From: Diphasiastrum complanatum | Taxonomy: Eukaryota; Streptophyta; Lycopodiopsida; Lycopodiales; Lycopodiaceae | Direction of reading: 5' to 3' | Length of the DNA: 64,000 nt | Assembly: GCA_029204225.1 (NCBI GenBank) | Contig: CM055094.1 | Span: forward strand, 31,615,427-31,679,426 | Translations under genes and position numbers: made by a program | The notes under the pieces: generated by a model | Seen by the model: the letters and a program-made list of their open reading frames with translations, nothing else | Database searches by the model: none | What the model was told of the DNA's origin: nothing | Shown: piece by piece, positions 11,980 through 23,935 of the stretch | How positions within the stretch are numbered: the stretch's first letter is position 1 | Layout of the letters: every line of letters begins with the position of its first letter

Positions 11980-13455
11980 TCGGATGATTTGTGGTTTTTG
12001 GATTCCGGATATGACCAATCATCTTGAGATTTTCCATTCCTATACGCCTTACAGCACAAAGAAGTATGTTCATCTTGGTGATGATAGCACTCACACTATC
12101 GAAGGTGAAGGTGAAGGTACTGTAAGAATAAGATTCCAACATGATCAATTCAACTACTGTCAAAAGTCTTGTATGTTCCTAAACTCTCTACAAATTTGCT
12201 ATCAATAAGTAGAATTACAGATTTAGGTCATAAGGTGGAGTTTGAGTTTGATCAATGCAAAATTATTGATAGAAATAATAAGATCCTTGCACTCGGAAAG
12301 AGGCATGGATACTTATATAGATTGGCACATTGTTATTCTGATTCTAGTCTAGACTTGAAAACCTCTGTTCTTATCAATAAAGCATTACTATGGCATCATT
12401 GCTTAGGACACCTGAATTATGCATCTGTATCGAACATGTCTAGACAATTTCTAGCACTTGATCTCGACTATCCTTCTGGCAAAGCCGATCTCCCTGTTTG
12501 TCAAAACTGCATCCTTGGAAAGCATACTAGGATTCCTTTTAGATCAAGTCATAGACATGCATCAAAAGGTTTGTTAGATGTTGTTCATTCAGATATATGT
12601 GGACCTATGCAAACTCCATCATTACTAGATGCAAAGTATTTCATTACCTTTATTGATGACTTCTCCATAAAAATAGCTGTTTACTTCATCAAGTAGAAAT
12701 AAAAAACTTTCATCAAGTTCAGACAATTCAAAGAGCATGCAGAAAATCAAACTGGAAAATAAATCGAAGCACAGAGGTTAGCATATATCTCCATCGAATG
12801 TAAAGAGTACTGCCATAACAACGGCATTGAGCAACAATATATTACCTCCTATTCGTCTCAGTCAAATGGTCTTGTTGAGAGAAAGAACATAACCTTAGTC
12901 ACGAATCAGCAAAGTGCATGTTATTACATGCGACACTTCCGAAGTCCTTCTGGACTGAAGCTGTTCAGATAGCAACCTATATTTAGAATAGATGTCCTAC
13001 TAAAGGTCTCTCAGACAAAACACCATTCAAAGTTTGGATAGGTACCAAACCTTATCAAACTTATGAGTTTTTAGATGTACTGCTTATGCACAGATTCCTC
13101 ATGATCTCAGGAAGAAGTTCGACTTCTTGAGTATCAAATGTATATCCATCAGCTACATTGCTTCAGATCAAGCCTACAAGTTGTTCGATCCCATTGAGTC
13201 GAAGATATTCGTTAGCCAGGATGTCATCTTCGTCAAAGATCAGTTTATCGACCTCAAGGAAAAAGACAAAGCCCATGTAGCCAACTTGTCTGACTTGTTC
13301 ACCATATTGAACTTCGATGTTCCTCAATCAACTATTCCCATTGAAGGTCCAAGCTCATCTACTTTTGATGAACAACATATCAACAACGAATTCAAAGATG
13401 ATGATGTTGCAATTCAGCAACTACCCAAGTCGATCTCCTTGTCTGTCATATCTGC
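11980..13455 (+). pseudogene. Copia-3 protease-integrase
   Basis: The protease site reads LWFLDSGYDQS near 11990, then the frame breaks. The open run 12169-12696 holds the end of protease (YVPKLSTNLLSIS), the integrase zinc region (LWHHCLGHLNY ... CQNCILGKHTRIPF) and the first core aspartate (DVVHSDICGPM). After a stop, SNGLVERKN marks the core glutamate. The run 13127-13522 carries the integrase C-terminal end (LFDPIESKIFVSQDVIF) and a linker. At about 13457 it jumps back into integrase (next entry). No RT follows. Confidence 0.85.
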
Positions 13456-13456
13456 A

Positions 13457-13725
13457 TCCTTGGAAAGCATACTAGGACTCCTTTTAGATCGAGTCAGAGA
13501 CATGCAGCAAAAGGTCTGTTAGATGTTGTTCATTCAGATATATGTGGATCTATGCAAACTCCATCATTACTAGATGCAAAGTATTTCATTACCTTTATTG
13601 ACGAATTCTCCCAAAGAACAACTGTTTACTTCATCAAGAAGATTTTAGAAGCTTTCATCAAGTTCAGACAATTCAAAGAGCATGCAGGATATCAAACTGA
13701 AAAATGAATCGAAGCACTGAGGTCC
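13457..13725 (+). repeat. Second copy of a Copia-3 integrase segment
   Basis: About 265 bases repeat 12511-12780 in direct orientation with few differences (both contain GCATCCTTGGAAAGCATACT and GATGTTGTTCATTCAGATAT). The entry point shares CTGCATCCTTGG with the preceding sequence, which suggests microhomology or a template switch. Similarity stops after GAGGT near 13722. Confidence 0.85.
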
Positions 13726-13740
13726 AACAACCGGGGAGCA

Positions 13741-14561
13741 TGTGGGGTCGAAGATCTCTCATCGTATAGCCCTTCCGCCTGTCAACAAAGGTTAGATCAC
13801 TGGATAGGTGCCTAACTTTGCATTGATGCTACTTTTAGTTAATTTCCTACTTTCTCCCTTAGCTCTACTCACCACTATACTACTCCTCTTTAACTCTACT
13901 CCTCTACACTAACATTCATCATAGTTTGGTTGAAGGAAAGGAATGGAGAAGAAGAGATCGAGAAGAGAAGAGAAAAAGAGAGAAAGAGAGTGAGGGTGGA
14001 GGTTAGCTCAAATGCTCCTTATGCTTGCTAATGGAATAACATTCACTATTGGCAAACAATAAACATGGAAATAGAAAGCAAGAGAAAACACAACCAAGAG
14101 CACTAGCAAGTAGTGAATAACAAATGAGGATGCTTCTCTTTAAAAAATGGTAGAGTTTCCTCCTTCTCATTAAGCATGGAAATAGTGTACAAATGGTGCC
14201 TTTTTATAAAATGGGGAAGGCCCTTGCCCCTCAACCTTATTGGCTAATATTCACAATGATCCTAGCCATTAATCTTGGACCCAACTTGATCCAAGGGTCT
14301 ACAAAAAGTACATTAGAAATCACAAGATTCATGTGAGTCCCAATTTGGACCCAACTCTAAAAAGTGATCTCTAAGTTTAAAAATGACATTGGGCCTCTAG
14401 TTTTATTTTAATTACAAGGCCCAAGTCAAGTTTATTTTATTTACAGCTTCAATTGCGTGCTCATTGGGCCATGGGCTTATACACGTAGGATGCCATGCCC
14501 TCGCAACACATTTTATTTGAGGATTTTATTTATTTACACTTTATTGGGAATACCCCCAACA
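13741..14561 (-). repeat. Probable LTR, minus orientation
   Basis: On the minus strand it begins TGTTGGGGGTATTCC (14561 downward), has AATAAA within 25 bases of that end, a strong TATA box (TTTTATAAAAAGGC, about 14200-14213), and ends GACCCCACA at 13741. The ends form an imperfect inverted repeat (TGTTGGGG / TGTGGGG). The flanking pentamers do not match (GAGCA left, GGACC right), so it is either a recombinant LTR or one whose partner is lost. It cuts the gag reading frame on its right. Confidence 0.55.
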
Positions 14562-17500
14562 GGACCCATGGCCTGAAGTAGTGCCGGTCCCTCGGCACTC
14601 TGCCGGTTTAGTAGAGCGTTCTCTTGGACGGCCTCTGGTGGATGAGATATCCCGTAACGTCTTCCATGAAGTTGAGACGGTCCAGTTTCTTCGAGTCCTT
14701 TGGTGTGTGGAAGGACTTGTGAACTCCTGTCGGCCATTCCTGATCCACCCATGCTTGGAATCGTTTCGTCTAGGGATCTCCAAGGAATGTAGCTCGGTAA
14801 TATACGCGAGCGACTGGCAGCTGGTCTTTGACTTTGTCGAAAGCGAGCACCTTATTTGGATCAAAAAATATGGAGGAAAGAGAATCATCCCATTTTGTTT
14901 CAATGCCCATTAGATATTCCAAGTCCTGGGCGTAAGTGGCTGCCACGCGGATTGTGGGATCGGGACAATTGATGTAGTGACTGGCGAATGCGGAGAGAGC
15001 CCTTCTGGCGTCTACATCCGTTGTCCACCCATATTCAGATTTGATGATTGGCCAGTTGAAATTGTTGAGTGTGATTTGGTCCAGAGAAGTGTCGCATTTC
15101 GCCCATTTGGATCTTCTCGGACATGGCAGGAAATGCGCGTTCACTGTTGCGGACTCGTCACGTAAGCCCTGATGGCAGCAGGGTCTCTCCCAAATAATTG
15201 TTGTCGCCACTCCGGTTGTGGTTGGAGGGAGGATAAGGCTTGCAGTTCTTTTCCCTTGATGGTCTGGGCTGAGAATGATATCTGCCATCCGCCTCTTGAT
15301 GACTCGTGGAGATATTTTTATAAAAATTCATTAATGTTCTTCTCCACGAATTTTGGTCTTCGGAAGGCCCGGTTGGCAGATATCATTCGTGACCCTCTGG
15401 ATGAGGTTGCTTGGCCCTGGCTGGTGGTTGCGCCTTGGCTCTGGTCGCGTGTGTTAGTGGCCGCATCTATCTGCCCTTGGTCTTGGCCTTCGGACCCTTG
15501 ATCTGGTTGAAATCCCCCTGCTGCCTGCTGGCTCTGATCTTGGCTGGTACTAGCCTGTGTAGCATCAAAATCAGGTGGCGGTGGAATAACCACGGGGGTG
15601 GGTTGGGCCTTTGTTTCCATGTATTTCTGGCATGCCTTGAGGGCTTGCTTGGCTTGGGTGAGCTCTTGCGTTGCACTTGCCCGATACTTATTGAACTCCG
15701 CCTGGTAGTTGTTGAGGGTTTGGCTATAAATCTGCACCTGACGCCGTAGAAGATTCATCTCAGATTGGGAAAGCAGCCTTGTGTCCAGTGCAGATTGAGC
15801 TAGCCAGACGAGCTTCTTGTCTTGTAAGGCTTTAACCTCTATCCCCGGGTGCGTGGTCTCTACTTCCAAAAGTGTAAGTTGCGTCTAGATAGGGGCAAGC
15901 CGTTGGGATGTTTCAGCTTAAAGCTCCTGCACCTTTGTGGAGGCCTTAGTCAGTGCTTTGGAGAGGCTTTGAATATATTTGTTTAGGCCCTCCTCCTTCT
16001 GCTGCAGCTTGGCAATCTCCTGGTGCCCTGCTTGTTCGTGTTGCTGAGCTAGAATCAGCTCTGGCTGCAGCTTGGTGAGGTCTGCTCGTGGTTGTGTATT
16101 ACTTGTTTCCAACTGTAGTACCCTGCCTTCCAGAAAAGCTTTGGCTGCTACCGCATCCAGGATGTATTTTCCTAGGGTGTGGTACGACGTCATTAGATCC
16201 GTGGGAGCAGCTGGTACATTGGCACTGGTAGGGGCTTGTGTTGTATCGGCCCCGACGACTTGTGGAATTCCGCCGTCATTGTCCTCGATCAGGTTTTCAT
16301 TTGTCCTGATGCCATCTGGGATGGTAGGGCCAGTCCGATCTGGTGATGCAACAAAAACTGTTTGTACAAATGCGTCATCAAGCAGCGGTTGGCTGCCCTC
16401 AACAACCTTTGGTGAAGCGGGTGGGGTGTGAGAAACAACTGTGGAAACAGGGGTGAGGACGGTTTGTCCGAATGAGATGATGGGAGGAACAGTGGGAAAC
16501 TAAAGGGTGGTGTGGAGTATGGAAGAAGGTGAGGATGGAGCAGAAAGTGTCTGGCATGGGGGTGAAAAATTGATAACTTGCATTCATGCCAGAGTGTCGG
16601 GGGACAGTTGCGAATCAGAAGGGTTGAATGTGAGAAGAGCAACGGTAGTGGTAGGAGTAATGGAGGATGCGATGGAGCAGCGGGCACTGGAAGAGAAGTA
16701 GGAGTGGTATCAACAGAAGAAACAAGGATGGAGACAGAAACAGATGTGGATGGAATAGGAAGAGAGGTAGCAACAACAAAAATTGGAGTGGAGGGTTGCA
16801 CGAAAGAAGAAGTGGCGGTGGTTGATGGAGTAGTTAGTGCGGCAGTGAAGACACGTCGTTAGGTAACAGGTGGAGATGTGGATGTAGAGGCAACGCCACG
16901 TATTCGTTTGCTAGCTGTTGTGTTAATGACTGTAGGTTGGGATGAGGTAGATGCTTGAGATGGTGGGTAAAGGTTAGTATGTGGCACAAGGGTAGACAGG
17001 AGGGATGAGCGTTGGAAACTGCCCACTTTAGCCTCGAGAAGTGCACAGGCAAAGTTACACAATAGGGGCCCTGATGCGATTCGCTCACGGTTGTTGGGTT
17101 TGATGGAGTTTGTGAGTTCTCGAATAAGGAAGCTATGCCAGTCGTATGGCACAACGGAGGGGTTAGGAGATTCTAGAAAGGATTCTACTATCTGACTCAA
17201 CAGCGTAGACTGGATTCTGTACTTGCCAAATGTTGAAATAACCAGAAAGTTATTCAACAGATGCGCAGCTGCCTGAATGACAGGTTCTATGATAGCTTCT
17301 ATCAGGTAACCATTGTTAGTCTGGATGGGAATTTTTGGTGTGGTTTGGATGACGAATGGTTTGATCAGAGCTTTGGCGTGGCGATGGGAGATGGATTGAC
17401 GATCACTGGACATAATGCCAATGATGATCATCGAGTCGACATTAATCCTGACCTTGTATGTGGTACCTTGGTACAAAAAGTGGAAATGAGCCTTGTCCTT

Positions 17501-17717
17501 GTCCTAGGTGGCGTAAGCGTGAAGGACGAGGCCCATGTTAATCTAAGAATGGAAGAGCGCCGAGTAAAAACCCATTGCTTCAAGGAGGGGCCCGACTGAC
17601 TGCAGCCATGGTTGGATCAAAGTGTCAGAGGGTAGAGGCCAAATCTGCGTGGCCTCGGGGATGTCACGCTTGATCACCTATTTGGCGCCAGAGTCTTCAG
17701 AGGATGAGGAGGCCATG
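14562..17717 (-). pseudogene. Ty3/gypsy-type large gag
   Basis: It starts at ATG 17717 (MASSSSEDSGAK, then a stop) and reads, with frameshifts, down to the LTR at 14561. Domains in order: a globular N-terminal part (to about 16860; YKVRINVDSMIIIGIMSSDR, WHSFLIRELTNSIKP), a Ser/Thr/Pro-rich hinge (about 16800-16290), a coiled coil (16193-15918, rich in Leu/Glu/Gln heptads) continuing at 15869-15600, a Gln-rich basic stretch (15600-15320), and a conserved C-terminal block (15288-14770; FNWPIIKSEYGWTTDVDARR, WDDSLSSIFFDPNKVLAFDK) running on to about 14565. The architecture matches the plus-strand piece at 5868-7914. It lies downstream of pol on the same strand, the reverse of a single element, so pol and gag belong to two copies or to a rearranged one. 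No zinc knuckle was seen. Confidence 0.65.
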
Positions 17718-18780
17718 TTAGCAATGATGATTAGTGGTCAAAAAATTTGGAAAAGTAGAAAAAACGGTGGAAAATGGAAGGAAACAGTAGAAAATTGAGA
17801 ATAATGAGTGTTGGATGACAATGATTGTAGTTCAGAGTGCATATCTGTGTTTGATATGAGCAGATGACAAAGGTAGAAAGTTTGGTTGAAAACAGAAAAC
17901 TTGGTGTTTTTAGTAGAAATTTTGGCATAGCTTCGCTAGCAAAGGTGACAAATGAAAACACTTTGAAGGAGCACTTTTTTCATGATTTTTTGAGATACCC
18001 TGGGAGATAGCTCTTGAAAATTGGACAGTCACCAGATCTGACCTAGATGCATCCATGAAAATCTATGCGAGAGTTTCTGATGGAGGAATCATAATTTTTT
18101 TAGTGTATGCAAGAGTTCCCTCGCAAAGCATCAAGATCAACTTACCAACTCTCGCAAGGTGCCTAAATGAAATCAGAGGAGTGAAATTCGCCTACCTACA
18201 TGGTCTGATCTTGAAAATCCAATCACAGGAACAAGTTGTGCGAGAGATCACTTCCTGTGAGAGTTGAACCCTCGCAGACAACCTGAACCCTCGCAGAACC
18301 TTTACATAGCAATCAAATCAACCTCTGAACTCTTGCAGACTCCCTTGAGGTCTTAGAATTTTGTGAAGAAGGTGCCTGCCAAAATTTGGGTGGAATTGAA
18401 CAAGGGAAAGTGAATTTCACCTAATACGCACTCTAAATTCCGCTATATAAGGGCTGAATTTTGACGAGATCTTGAGACTTTCTGATTTTTAGCTTTTGTA
18501 AACTGGTAATCAGCTTCATCCAGGCTTGATCAGACTATTGGTAGTGCTTTGGAAGTTCTGATGGATTCTTGGTAGTAGATTCCTCAGTCAATCTGATGAT
18601 CCGCTTCCTTTTTGACCCTATCAGGATTTAGATCCTCCTTGGATTCTGATGGATTTTTCCGATCCTGCCAGATCTGGCTGAACCTTGATGGATTTAGCTT
18701 AATTTGGCTGATCTCCTTAGATCTAGCGGTGATGGCTAAGCAGAGTAGCTTTTTGTAACGTGCCACTCCCAATATGGATC
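17718..18780 (-). other. Non-coding stretch between gypsy pol end and gag start; probable LTR/leader
   Basis: Upstream in the minus direction the gypsy pol ends (KYWPPQ near 18785); downstream gag starts at 17717. A shared LTR plus leader would normally occupy this place. Within 18060-18340 the motif TGCGAGAG or its complement CTCTCGCA recurs at least six times in both orientations. I found no clear TG..CA boundaries or primer-binding site. CTATATAAGGG at about 18452 reads as a TATA box only on the plus strand. Confidence 0.45.
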
Positions 18781-19959
18781 TGTCTTACTGTGGTGGCCAG
18801 TATTTGTGAAACCGGCTATCGTTAATGGGTGTGTCGAAGGGCGTCCCATCAAGCTGTTCTAAGTTCATGGCCCCATCATTAAGAATTTTCTTGATCCTAT
18901 AAGGACCTTTGCCTGTGAATTTTAACTTCCCCTTGATCGTCTTGGTTTTATACATCAGGACCAGATCTCCTGAACGAAGATTCTTCTTTTTAATCTGCGA
19001 TCATGCCAAGCCTTGCATCTTTCCTTTTCAGCTGCCAGTGCATGCACAACTAGTAAGCATGTTTCACAGAGTTTATGCAGAGCTTCGTGGCGTAGTTGTA
19101 GAGATTTGGACTCATTAAGACATTGCGTGGTGGCAATCCTTAATGAAGGAACTAAAAACTCCACTGGCATCACAACATCCTGACCATATACCAATTGGAA
19201 GGGTGTTTGATCAGTGCTCCCTTTATATGTTGTCCTGAATGCCCACAGTACAGCATGCAACTTGTGTTCCCAATCTGATCGGCTAGCTTCAACTGTTTTC
19301 GTGAGCACGCTACACATGATCTTATTGGATGATTATGCTTGCCCATTACCACGAGGATAATAAAGCGTACTGGTTCTGTGGATCACAAAGAATTCCTCCA
19401 ACAGGACCTTGATGGTCTCGTTGATGAAATGGCTTCGGCGATCACTGACTAGTTCCACCGGGCACCCGAAGCGCACAATGATATTTTCATAAAGGGACTT
19501 GGCAGTGGTCCTAGCATCAGCTACTCTTACTGTCTTGGCTTTGACCCATATGGTGAGGTAGTCTGTGGCTACAATTATGTATCGAGCCTGGGAACTCCTT
19601 GCTGTAGGGTAAATTGGACCAATATAATCCAATCCCCATTTTTCGAACGGTGCTTGGGCTAAGACTCGGTGCAGTAGATCATAGTTCAATCTTGTTGGTC
19701 TCCTTGCCCTTTGGCACACATTGCACTTTTTCAAGTACTCCTCCGTGTCTTTATGAATTGTTGGCCACCAACATCCTGATTGCAGGACCTTGCGAACTGT
19801 AATGTCAGATGCAAAATGACCTCCACCCATGCCTTCATGTGAAAGCGAAATGATCTGGGTGGTTTCATGAGGAAGAATACACCGCCAAAAAATTCCGTCT
19901 GGACCTCTTCGGTACAACTGGCTGGCAATCAGCTGATAAGGTCTAGCCTTCAAGATCAA
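18781..19959 (-). pseudogene. Ty3/gypsy integrase
   Basis: It reads from 19959 down. The zinc-binding region has its histidines in HEGMGGGH and cysteines in CNVCQRARRP. The core aspartates are in WGLDYIGPI and VSDRRSHF. The third catalytic residue should follow GNGQA, but that codon is a stop (TAA, 19333-19335), then SSNK continues in frame. The C-terminal part (18955-19317) has WEHKLHAVLWAFRT and TPFQLVYGQDVVMPVE; beyond a frameshift, the usual tail KGKLKFTGKGPYRIKKIL ... RFHKYWPPQ ends near 18785. I see no chromodomain. The enzyme would integrate element DNA; here it is inactivated at its catalytic glutamate. Confidence 0.9.
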
Positions 19960-21438
19960 TTTCCACTGTTTTGCCTTTGGTAGTGATTTGTCTGGTTGCC
20001 TCGCATTAGATATTCAACAATGTCGGCAGCCCATTCTGGTACTGTATCCACATAAAATAAGGTAGCATCTGCTAGCTCATCGTCGAGTTGGGATGCAATC
20101 TCCTTTCCCTTGATTCGTGACACATGATCTACTATGTAGTGTTGTTTTCTCTTGCGAACTACTATCCAAAAATCAAATTTCGACAACAAAAGGAGCCATC
20201 TAGTGATTCTCCCGGTGTTGCAAGTTTTATTAACGAGATATAGCAAGGGTTGATGGTCCGTATAAAAAGCAAAATGTGTGGCCATCAAATAGTGTCGAAA
20301 CTTCTTAATCGCATAGATCATGGCCAGTGGTTGAATAATTCATTTCGGTATCACTGAGTTGTCGGCTTGCAAATCGGATTGGAAAATCCTTTTTGTGTTC
20401 ACCTGGTTGGGTTAAGACTGCTCCAATTGCATACTTTGATGCATCCGTATGCACATGGAACTCAATGGACCAATTGGGTGGTCGTAGGATTGGTGCTGAG
20501 ACCAATGCATCCTTAATCTTCTGGAAAGCCTTTAGAGCTTCCTCATTCCAATGTGGATCCGTTGTGAGCTTGTAAATTGGTCTGGATAACTCCACAAAAT
20601 CAAGAATGAAGATCCTATAATAGTTAGCATGACCCATGAAAATGTAGACCTCGCGGATTCGTCCCCGGTGGTGGTAGATCAACAATGATCCTGATCTTTG
20701 ATAGATCTGTGGCGATCCCATGTCTTGACACTATATGGCCGAGTATCAAGCCATGCGTCACCCAGAATTGATATTTTTCTGGATTCATGGAGATCTGGTA
20801 TTCGCGGCATTTTTGTAGCACCTTCTCCAAATTGGATAAGTGTTCTAAATCTGGTCCATGCACGCACAGATCGTCCAAGAAAATTTTCAAAAATTTCTGC
20901 AAATAGTCTTTGAATGCCGCCTGCATGACTCACTAGAAAGTGCTTGGGGCATTGTAAAGTCCGAATGGCATCACTTTATAGGCATAAGTTCCCCATTCGA
21001 TGGTGAGTGCTGTCTTGTGCTAGTCCTGGGGGGCTATTTTAACCTGGTTGTAGCCGCTGAAGCCGTCCAGAAAACTATAGGCTTCGTCGCCAGCTACTCT
21101 ACACTTTCCATAAATGTTAAAGGAAAATGGTCCTTTTTGGTGACTACATTAAGCACCTTCAGATTCACATAGATACGCACTTTGCCATTCTTCTTGGGTA
21201 CTATAACTATCGGCGATACCCATTCCGTGTGCTCGATTTCATAAATGAAATCTGCATCCATAAGTTTCTGCAACTCTTGCTTGATCAGTTCTATATAATT
21301 TGGGTTGCAGCGGTAGTAACGGCTTACCTTGGGGACTGCTCCGTCCACCAAAGGTATGATGTGTTGGACTACTGTTGGCGGAATGCCCTTTAGATCACTA
21401 TAGCTCCAGGCAAAACAGTCTTTATATTCCACCAACAA
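19956..21438 (-). pseudogene. Ty3/gypsy reverse transcriptase and RNase H
   Basis: It reads from 21438 down: YKDCFAWSYSDLKGIPP, VPKKNGKVRIYVNLKVLN, a frameshift near 21095, SFLDGFSGYNQVKIAP, MPFGLYNAPSTF followed by two stops, and the polymerase motif IFLDDLCVHG (usually Y-hydrophobic-DD) near 20870. Then LGHIVSRHGIATD, the connection domain, and the RNase H core with FHVHTDASKYAIGAVL and YTDHQPLLYLV. RNase H is split by a frameshift near 20305-20321. The order protease, RT, RNase H, integrase is that of Ty3/gypsy. Confidence 0.92.
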
Positions 21439-21439
21439 G

Positions 21440-22450
21440 GATCGTAGTCTCTTGAACTGTGTGGGTGTTAACTACTCTCCCACATGCACTATCCTTTCTT
21501 CTGCTCCTGGTTCTGCAAGATTCATTGGCTGTGTTTGCGCAGGTCCCTCAAAGACTTGTTCCGCTGGTGCCTGACTTTAATCAGGTTCTTGTTGGGCTTG
21601 CGACATCATGATTACCACGTCGTCCAATGTATAATTCTTGAAAGTATCAGGCATCTCATGAACTAGAGCTCGTCGAGATTCCTCTTTCAGCATATTGATC
21701 TTGGCCCGACTGGTCATTTTTTTATTTTCTGTCACCTGTGTAGAAGATGACGCTGTATCTGAGTCCAACTTGATTGACTTCAAGGAATCCAACACCTTCT
21801 TTTTGTCCTTTTTTGTCATTTTGGTGGGTTCATCCTTGTTGTCTTTCTTTGGGACTGCTGTGACATTCGCCTCATGGTTACGAATATCAACGTCTACTAT
21901 AGCTATTGCCTCTTTGAGTAGGTCACTCCATCGGATCACCTGGTTGTAGCGTTGCTTCAACTGATTCTTCTTATTCGCAGGTGCCTTGGGTGGTTCGATC
22001 CTTGAGACTTTCGCCATAGCAGACCTTTGTGGTGGTTGAGCTGGTACCTTCTTGGTTCCGTAACGATCTGGGTCCATGTGGTGTAGGACTTGTTCATCAG
22101 TCAGCTCAATCTCCTTATTATAAGTTAGAGCATGTTGCCAAGGGACTAGATCATCGTCCACTGGGTTCTCAATCGGCTCTGCTGACAGTCATGCTACATT
22201 TATCATATTCACCCCAAATGTGATTGGTGTGTCCATAGTGTAACATTTGGGTGAAGATGTACTCGGTTCTGGATCTGATTCATATTGACATGCCTGGCAG
22301 TCAATAGTTGCTAATGCATCTGTCCATCTCATGACATCCATCTTTGAATGATAGTGACCTCCCTTGGCTAGCCTTGGGCGGTCAATCGTATGATCTGTCA
22401 TGGATGATCTATCATCAGCTTTGGGTGCAATAGGTTTCACCGCTCATGTG
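21440..22450 (-). pseudogene. Ty3/gypsy pol linker between protease and RT
   Basis: Two open runs, 22440-22189 and 22161-21577, separated by a short break. The second is Lys/Glu-rich and hydrophilic (KKDNKDEPTKMTKKDKKKVL) with LLKEAIAIVDVDI and FKNYTLDDVVIMMSQAQQ. No named domain was recognised. Position and strand place it inside the same pol polyprotein. Confidence 0.6.
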
Positions 22451-22506
22451 GTTGGATCTACCTTTACAGCCTGTTCTCTATTCTCGAAGGTGATTTTCCC
22501 TGTACC

Positions 22507-23105
22507 CTAGTTGTGTACTGCTTGCGCAGCCCTCAACCATGGTCTTCCCAGTAAAATACGGTATGCAGATGGAGATTCAAGTATATCCATGATCACAAAA
22601 CTAATCACATACTGCATGCCTGCTATCTTTACGAGAATATCAGCAACTACACCTTTTGGTTTCACACAGGATTGATCTGCTAGCTTGATGACGAATCTGG
22701 CTGGCTTCAATTTTTGTAATCCCCATTTTTTGTACAAAGTAGTGGAGATCAGATTGACACCTGATCCTCCATCTACCACTGCCACCTCATCCTCATATCT
22801 CTTGTGTTTGATTGGCAAAGTGATGTTGTGTTCTTCACTCTCCCATGCTGCTCCGATGTGGAGGACGTTACTTGTTTCATCATAGCCCACACAATATATG
22901 GGCTCAGGCGCTACTGGCTCCTCATCCGCTTTGGCCCATTCAACTAAAAGGCTTTTCACTTGTGGTGCAATCCGCAGTAGTTCTCTGAGGGGTAAACTAA
23001 CGTGGCTTGACAGCAAGAGTGTGAGCCTTTCAGTGCATGGTTCCGCAGGCTCCACCATGTGAAAATGTGGTTCATGTTGGTGATGGTACAAACTATTGTT
23101 TCCTA
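22507..23105 (-). pseudogene. Ty3/gypsy retropepsin-like aspartic protease
   Basis: The open run from 23109 down to 22507 holds AVVDGGSGVNLISTTLYKK, the catalytic Asp in a DGGSG context, then LADQSCVKPKGVVADILVKI, the flap region, and SAYRILLGRPWLRAAQAV, the usual protease C-terminal motif of plant gypsy pol. The N-terminal side stops at a junction with a copia fragment at about 23105, so the gag that should precede it is missing. Confidence 0.85.
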
Positions 23106-23935
23106 ACATCTTTTGATGAACCTACATGTGTAGATGAAGCAAGAGTGGATTCAAGCAATGGATCTTGAGTATCAAGCTCTTATGAAGAATGAAACATGGA
23201 GATTGGTGGAACTTCCAAAGGACAAGAAGGCTATTGGATGCAAGTGGATCTTCAAAGTGAAGACAAACTAAGATGGATCAATCAACAAGTACAAAGCAAG
23301 GTTGGTGGCAAAAGGATATGCACAAGAGTATGGAATTGACTATGATGAGACCTTTGCACCTGCGACAAAGATGGTAAGCATTTGAGTCATTATTTCACTT
23401 GCAACACTTTTTGAATGGGATCTATGGCAATTAGATATCAAAATTCATTCTTGAATGGTGATCTTGAGGAGGAGGTGTTTATGGAGCAGCCCGAGGGCTA
23501 CATTTCACATGGAAAGCCTAATCATGTGTGTTTTCTACAAAAGAGTTTGTATGGACTTAAGCAAGGAGTTTGTATGGACTTAAGTAAGCACCAAGGAGTT
23601 GGTATGCTAAGTTTAACACTCTTCTACTTTCTCAAAATTTCAAGATGAGTGAGTATGATCATTCACTTTACTATAGTTTTGTTGGAAATGATGTTACAAT
23701 TCTTCGAATCTATGTGGTTGATATCATGTTGAGCAGAGACAACAATCAAGATATTAATGATGTCAATATGGCACTAAAAAAAGAGTTTGATGTGCATGAT
23801 CTTGGTCTTTTGCATTGTATCTTGGAAATATAGGTATTTAGAACTTCTCAATCTAGTTTCATTTTTCAAGAGGATTATGCTAATTTTATTCTAAAAAGAT
23901 TTCATATGGTAGATGCTAAATCTTGACTATATGAG
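23106..23935 (+). pseudogene. Copia reverse transcriptase fragment
   Basis: Plus strand: [73 protein letters not shown] and QKSLYGLKQ. Next comes a short direct duplication (GTATGGACTTAAG twice, near 23551 and 23572). The YVDD site is degraded to YVVDIML. It continues with FDVHDLGLLHCILEI to about 23930. Its last 170 bases recur inverted at the right end of the window. Confidence 0.85.

Noticed and set aside
13716-13735. Resemblance of GGTCCAACAACCGGGGA to an Asp-tRNA primer-binding site
   Set aside because: Too many mismatches, and the LTR lies on the wrong side for this orientation.
14581-17599. Several plus-strand open frames opposite the large gag
   Set aside because: Shadows of the minus-strand gag, which shows domain order and similarity to 5868-7914.
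17682-17692. TGGCGCCAGAG as a primer-binding site
   Set aside because: It lies inside the gag coding start (EDSGAK) and reads in the wrong orientation for the minus-strand element.
18452-18462. CTATATAAGGG as a plus-strand promoter
   Set aside because: The surrounding elements are on the minus strand and no plus-strand gene follows.
18584-18772. 62-codon minus-strand open frame after gypsy pol
   Set aside because: It follows the stop after the integrase tail; no motif and probably non-coding.
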